Assembly (NCBI GenBank): GCA_019115345.1
Contig: DXDV01000294.1
Coordinates: 1-6,148 of the forward strand
Reading direction: 5' to 3'
From: Candidatus Intestinimonas stercorigallinarum
GTDB lineage: Bacteria; Bacillota; Clostridia; Oscillospirales; Oscillospiraceae
DNA length: 6,148 nucleotides
In this document: positions 4,720 through 6,148 of the stretch, piece by piece
How positions within the stretch are numbered: the stretch's first letter is position 1
How the letters are laid out: each line of letters begins with the position of its first letter
Position numbers and translations under genes: made by a program
The notes under the pieces: model-generated
Told to the model about the DNA's origin: nothing
Seen by the model: the letters and a program-made list of their open reading frames with translations, nothing else
The model's database searches: none

Positions 4720-5928
4720 TCACTTCTTTAAGAGGAGGTCGCACAGCTCCAGGGCCCGGAGGACGATGGCGTCCATGTTGTAGTACTTGTACTCGGCAAG
4801 CCGCCCCAGCAGGTGGAGGCCGCCGCAGCCCTCGGCCAGGGCCCGGTAGCGCCCGTAGAGGGCGTTGTTCTCCGGGTTGATGATGGCGTAGTAGGGGATC
4901 TCCCCCGCCGCGCCGGTGTAGGCGCGGGAGTATTCCTTCATGATGGTGGTCACCGGGTCCTGGAGCCGCTGGCCGGTGAGGTGCTTGAACTCGGTGATGC
5001 GGGTGTAGGCCTCGTCCACCGTGTAGTTCACCGTGCCGTGGGTCTGGTAGAACTGCCGGTCGAAGGTCTCAAAGACGAAGTCCAGGGTCCGGTAGGGCAG
5101 GGGGCCGAACCGGAAGCCGAAGAGCTCGTCGGCCTGGCCGGTATAGATCACCGGCCCGGCAAAGGGGGCGCCGTCCACCCGCACCGCGCCGCCGGACACG
5201 TCCAGCCGGGTGAGGGCGTCCACCCCCAGCTCCACGGTGATGTTGGGGTGGTCCAGCATGTTCTGGAACAAGGGGGTATAGCCCTCCAGAGGCATGCCCT
5301 GATAGGCGTCCTGGAAGTACCGGTCGTCCCGGGAGAGGCGCACCGGCACCCGGGCGGTGGTGGCCGGGTCGATCTCCTCCGGGGTCTGTCCCCACTGCTT
5401 CATGGTGTAGTGGACAAAGACGTGCTCATATACGTACTCGGCAATGGCGGCGATCTCCGGGTCGGGGTTCTGCCGCAGCTCCAGGATGGTCACCTGGCTC
5501 TGAGCGGGGTAGGCCGCCAGGAGCTTTTCCCCCAGCCGGCTGCCCTCCGCCTTTCCAAAGGCGGCCTCCAGGGAGTCCAGATTGAAGGGCACGGGGAAGC
5601 AGAAGCGGCCGTCCGTCTTTTTATGGGCCGGGACCACCTCCGGGTTGTCCCGGGGCAGGTTGGCAATGACCCGGTGCTGGTACCGCCGCCACCGGGTGAA
5701 CCGGGACAGGTAGTCAAAGACCCGCTTGCTGCCGGTGTGGAAGATATGGGGTCCGTATTTGTGGATGAGCACGCCGTGCCCGTCCAGACAGTCGTAGGCG
5801 TTGCCTCCCACATGGTCCCGGCGCTCCAGCACCAGCACCCGCATCCCGCCCCGCTCGGCCAGCTCCCGGGCGGCCACCGCTCCTGCGTAGCCCGCGCCGA
5901 TCACCAGGCAGTCAAAGGTCCTCTCCAT
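4720..5928 (-). CDS. glf: UDP-galactopyranose mutase
   Basis: This cytoplasmic FAD enzyme interconverts UDP-galactopyranose and UDP-galactofuranose, the donor of galactofuranose for cell-surface glycans. The 402-residue protein is full length (family usually about 370-400). Visible features in order are the FAD-binding Rossmann motif VIGAGYAG (9-16), acidic E35 at the end of the second strand, HVGGNAYD (39-46), KYGPHIFHT (57-65) typical of the mutase, the KQWG and RVPVR segments of the substrate region, NYTVDEAYTRITEFKHLTG, MKEYSRA, NNALYGRYRAL, and the C-terminal FAD-binding GRLAEYKYYNMD (375-386). All hallmark blocks are intact. The ATG at 5928 has TGAGG at 5936-5940 with a 7-base spacer. 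It is the first gene of a two-gene unit with the glycosyltransferase. No convincing promoter is visible upstream; the hairpin-rich element starting at 5939 directly abuts its ribosome binding site. Confidence 0.96.
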   Translation of the reverse strand: MERTFDCLVIGAGYAGAVAARELAERGGMRVLVLERRDHVGGNAYDCLDGHGVLIHKYGPHIFHTGSKRVFDYLSRFTRWRRYQHRVIANLPRDNPEVVPAHKKTDGRFCFPVPFNLDSLEAAFGKAEGSRLGEKLLAAYPAQSQVTILELRQNPDPEIAAIAEYVYEHVFVHYTMKQWGQTPEEIDPATTARVPVRLSRDDRYFQDAYQGMPLEGYTPLFQNMLDHPNITVELGVDALTRLDVSGGAVRVDGAPFAGPVIYTGQADELFGFRFGPLPYRTLDFVFETFDRQFYQTHGTVNYTVDEAYTRITEFKHLTGQRLQDPVTTIMKEYSRAYTGAAGEIPYYAIINPENNALYGRYRALAEGCGGLHLLGRLAEYKYYNMDAIVLRALELCDLLLKK

Positions 5929-5971
5929 CCGATGTCCTCACTTTCTTCGCTTTGCCCAAAAACCTTGCGCC

Positions 5972-6003
5972 TTCCACTGGCGCGTTTGAACGCGCCGGTG
6001 GAA
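5972..6003. repeat. Inverted repeat, 13-bp stem
   Basis: TTCCACTGGCGCG (5972-5984) pairs with 5991-6003 around TTTGAA. The single imperfect position (T5978 with G5996) is a permitted U-G pair in plus-strand RNA but an A-C mismatch in minus-strand RNA. Confidence 0.7.
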
Positions 6004-6029
6004 ATACGCATTGCAACAATGGCGGAATA

Positions 6030-6044
6030 AACCGCTTTGCGGTT
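6030..6044. repeat. Small inverted repeat, 6-bp stem
   Basis: AACCGC (6030-6035) and GCGGTT (6039-6044) are exact complements around TTT. It lies between the two larger stems of the element. Confidence 0.55.
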
Positions 6045-6053
6045 GCTTCAGCA

Positions 6054-6095
6054 CAGCTTGCAGAAAAAGCCCACTTTGGCTTTTTCTACAAGCTG
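6054..6095. repeat. Inverted repeat, 18-bp stem
   Basis: CAGCTTGCAGAAAAAGCC (6054-6071) pairs with 6078-6095 around the loop CACTTT, with one imperfect position (C6061 against A6088). In minus-strand RNA that position becomes a G-U pair. The pairing can be extended outward by TCAG/CTGA with a 2-base bulge. On the plus strand a run of five T follows at 6101-6105, so weak terminator activity in that direction is conceivable. Confidence 0.7.
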
Positions 6096-6099
6096 CTGA

Positions 6100-6122
6100 C
6101 TTTTTCGATTTCATCGAAAAAG
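6100..6122. repeat. Inverted repeat, perfect 10-bp stem
   Basis: CTTTTTCGAT (6100-6109) and ATCGAAAAAG (6113-6122) are exact complements around TTC, and A6099 with T6123 adds one more pair. It stands 5 bases from the preceding 18-bp stem. Confidence 0.7.
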
Positions 6123-6148
6123 TTCCTGACTGCACGCGAAAGTGGGGG

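Larger units (their letters stand above)
5939..6144. repeat. Hairpin-rich non-coding element, candidate miniature repeat
   Basis: This 206-base stretch begins with CACTTTC (5939-5945) and ends with its complement GAAAGTG (6138-6144), a short terminal inverted repeat. Inside are four separate stems in a row (5972-6003, 6030-6044, 6054-6095, 6100-6122), together covering over half of it. It is more AT-rich than the genes and lacks a ribosome binding site or credible protein. The layout fits a dispersed intergenic or miniature mobile element inserted just upstream of glf, or a structured leader RNA. A second copy is not visible in this window, so repetition in the genome is inference. The right boundary is close to the window end and may extend further. 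Confidence 0.45.

Noticed and set aside
3575..4783. Plus-strand open frame of 402 codons opposite the glycosyltransferase
   Set aside because: In-register antisense shadow of the glycosyltransferase gene; no family resemblance.
4813..6030. Plus-strand open frame of 405 codons opposite glf
   Set aside because: In-register antisense shadow of glf with low-complexity Gly/Val/His-rich translation; glf itself is unambiguous.
5938..6135. Minus-strand 65-codon frame upstream of glf
   Set aside because: It runs through four hairpins, has no ribosome binding site at its ATG, and its basic translation with a repeated QSGLF merely reflects inverted-repeat DNA. I treat the region as non-coding.

Overview
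The window is a GC-rich stretch in which all six recognisable genes lie on the minus strand. Gene families, strong AGGAGG-type ribosome binding sites, GTG starts and near-total avoidance of TTA, CTA and TCA codons point to a high-GC gut Clostridia genome of the Oscillospiraceae kind (Flavonifractor/Lawsonibacter-like). That placement is an inference from style and homologue memory, not a database result. No tRNA, rRNA, CRISPR array or recognisable transposase is present.

Reading in the direction of transcription, from high to low coordinates: positions 5929-6148 hold a non-coding stretch built of consecutive hairpins and bounded by short inverted repeats. Next come glf (UDP-galactopyranose mutase) and, 17 bases later, a family 2 glycosyltransferase with a GTG start. 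This is a compact cell-surface polysaccharide pair: the mutase makes UDP-galactofuranose, and the transferase probably adds a sugar to a surface glycan. A very stable hairpin with no U-tract follows the glycosyltransferase stop codon.

The next gene encodes a small flavodoxin-like protein with an N-terminal membrane anchor. Its leader holds a second hairpin. A plausible sigma-A promoter begins just after its stop codon, with a small dyad between the -35 and -10 boxes. This promoter drives a second unit: a YheO/DauR-type regulator (PAS-like sensor plus C-terminal helix-turn-helix), a PepV/Sapep-type M20 dipeptidase, and an acidic lipoprotein. The dipeptidase stop and lipoprotein start overlap as GTGA, so these two are translationally coupled. 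A reasonable reading is a peptide or amino-acid utilisation unit under its own sensor-regulator.

Positions 1-181 contain no gene that I can support. They hold a good terminator-type hairpin, best oriented on the plus strand, and a perfect 26-base palindrome. I see no clearly new multi-gene system here. The items most worth a second look are the hairpin-rich element upstream of glf, the regulator promoter with its dyad, and the regulator-dipeptidase-lipoprotein linkage.
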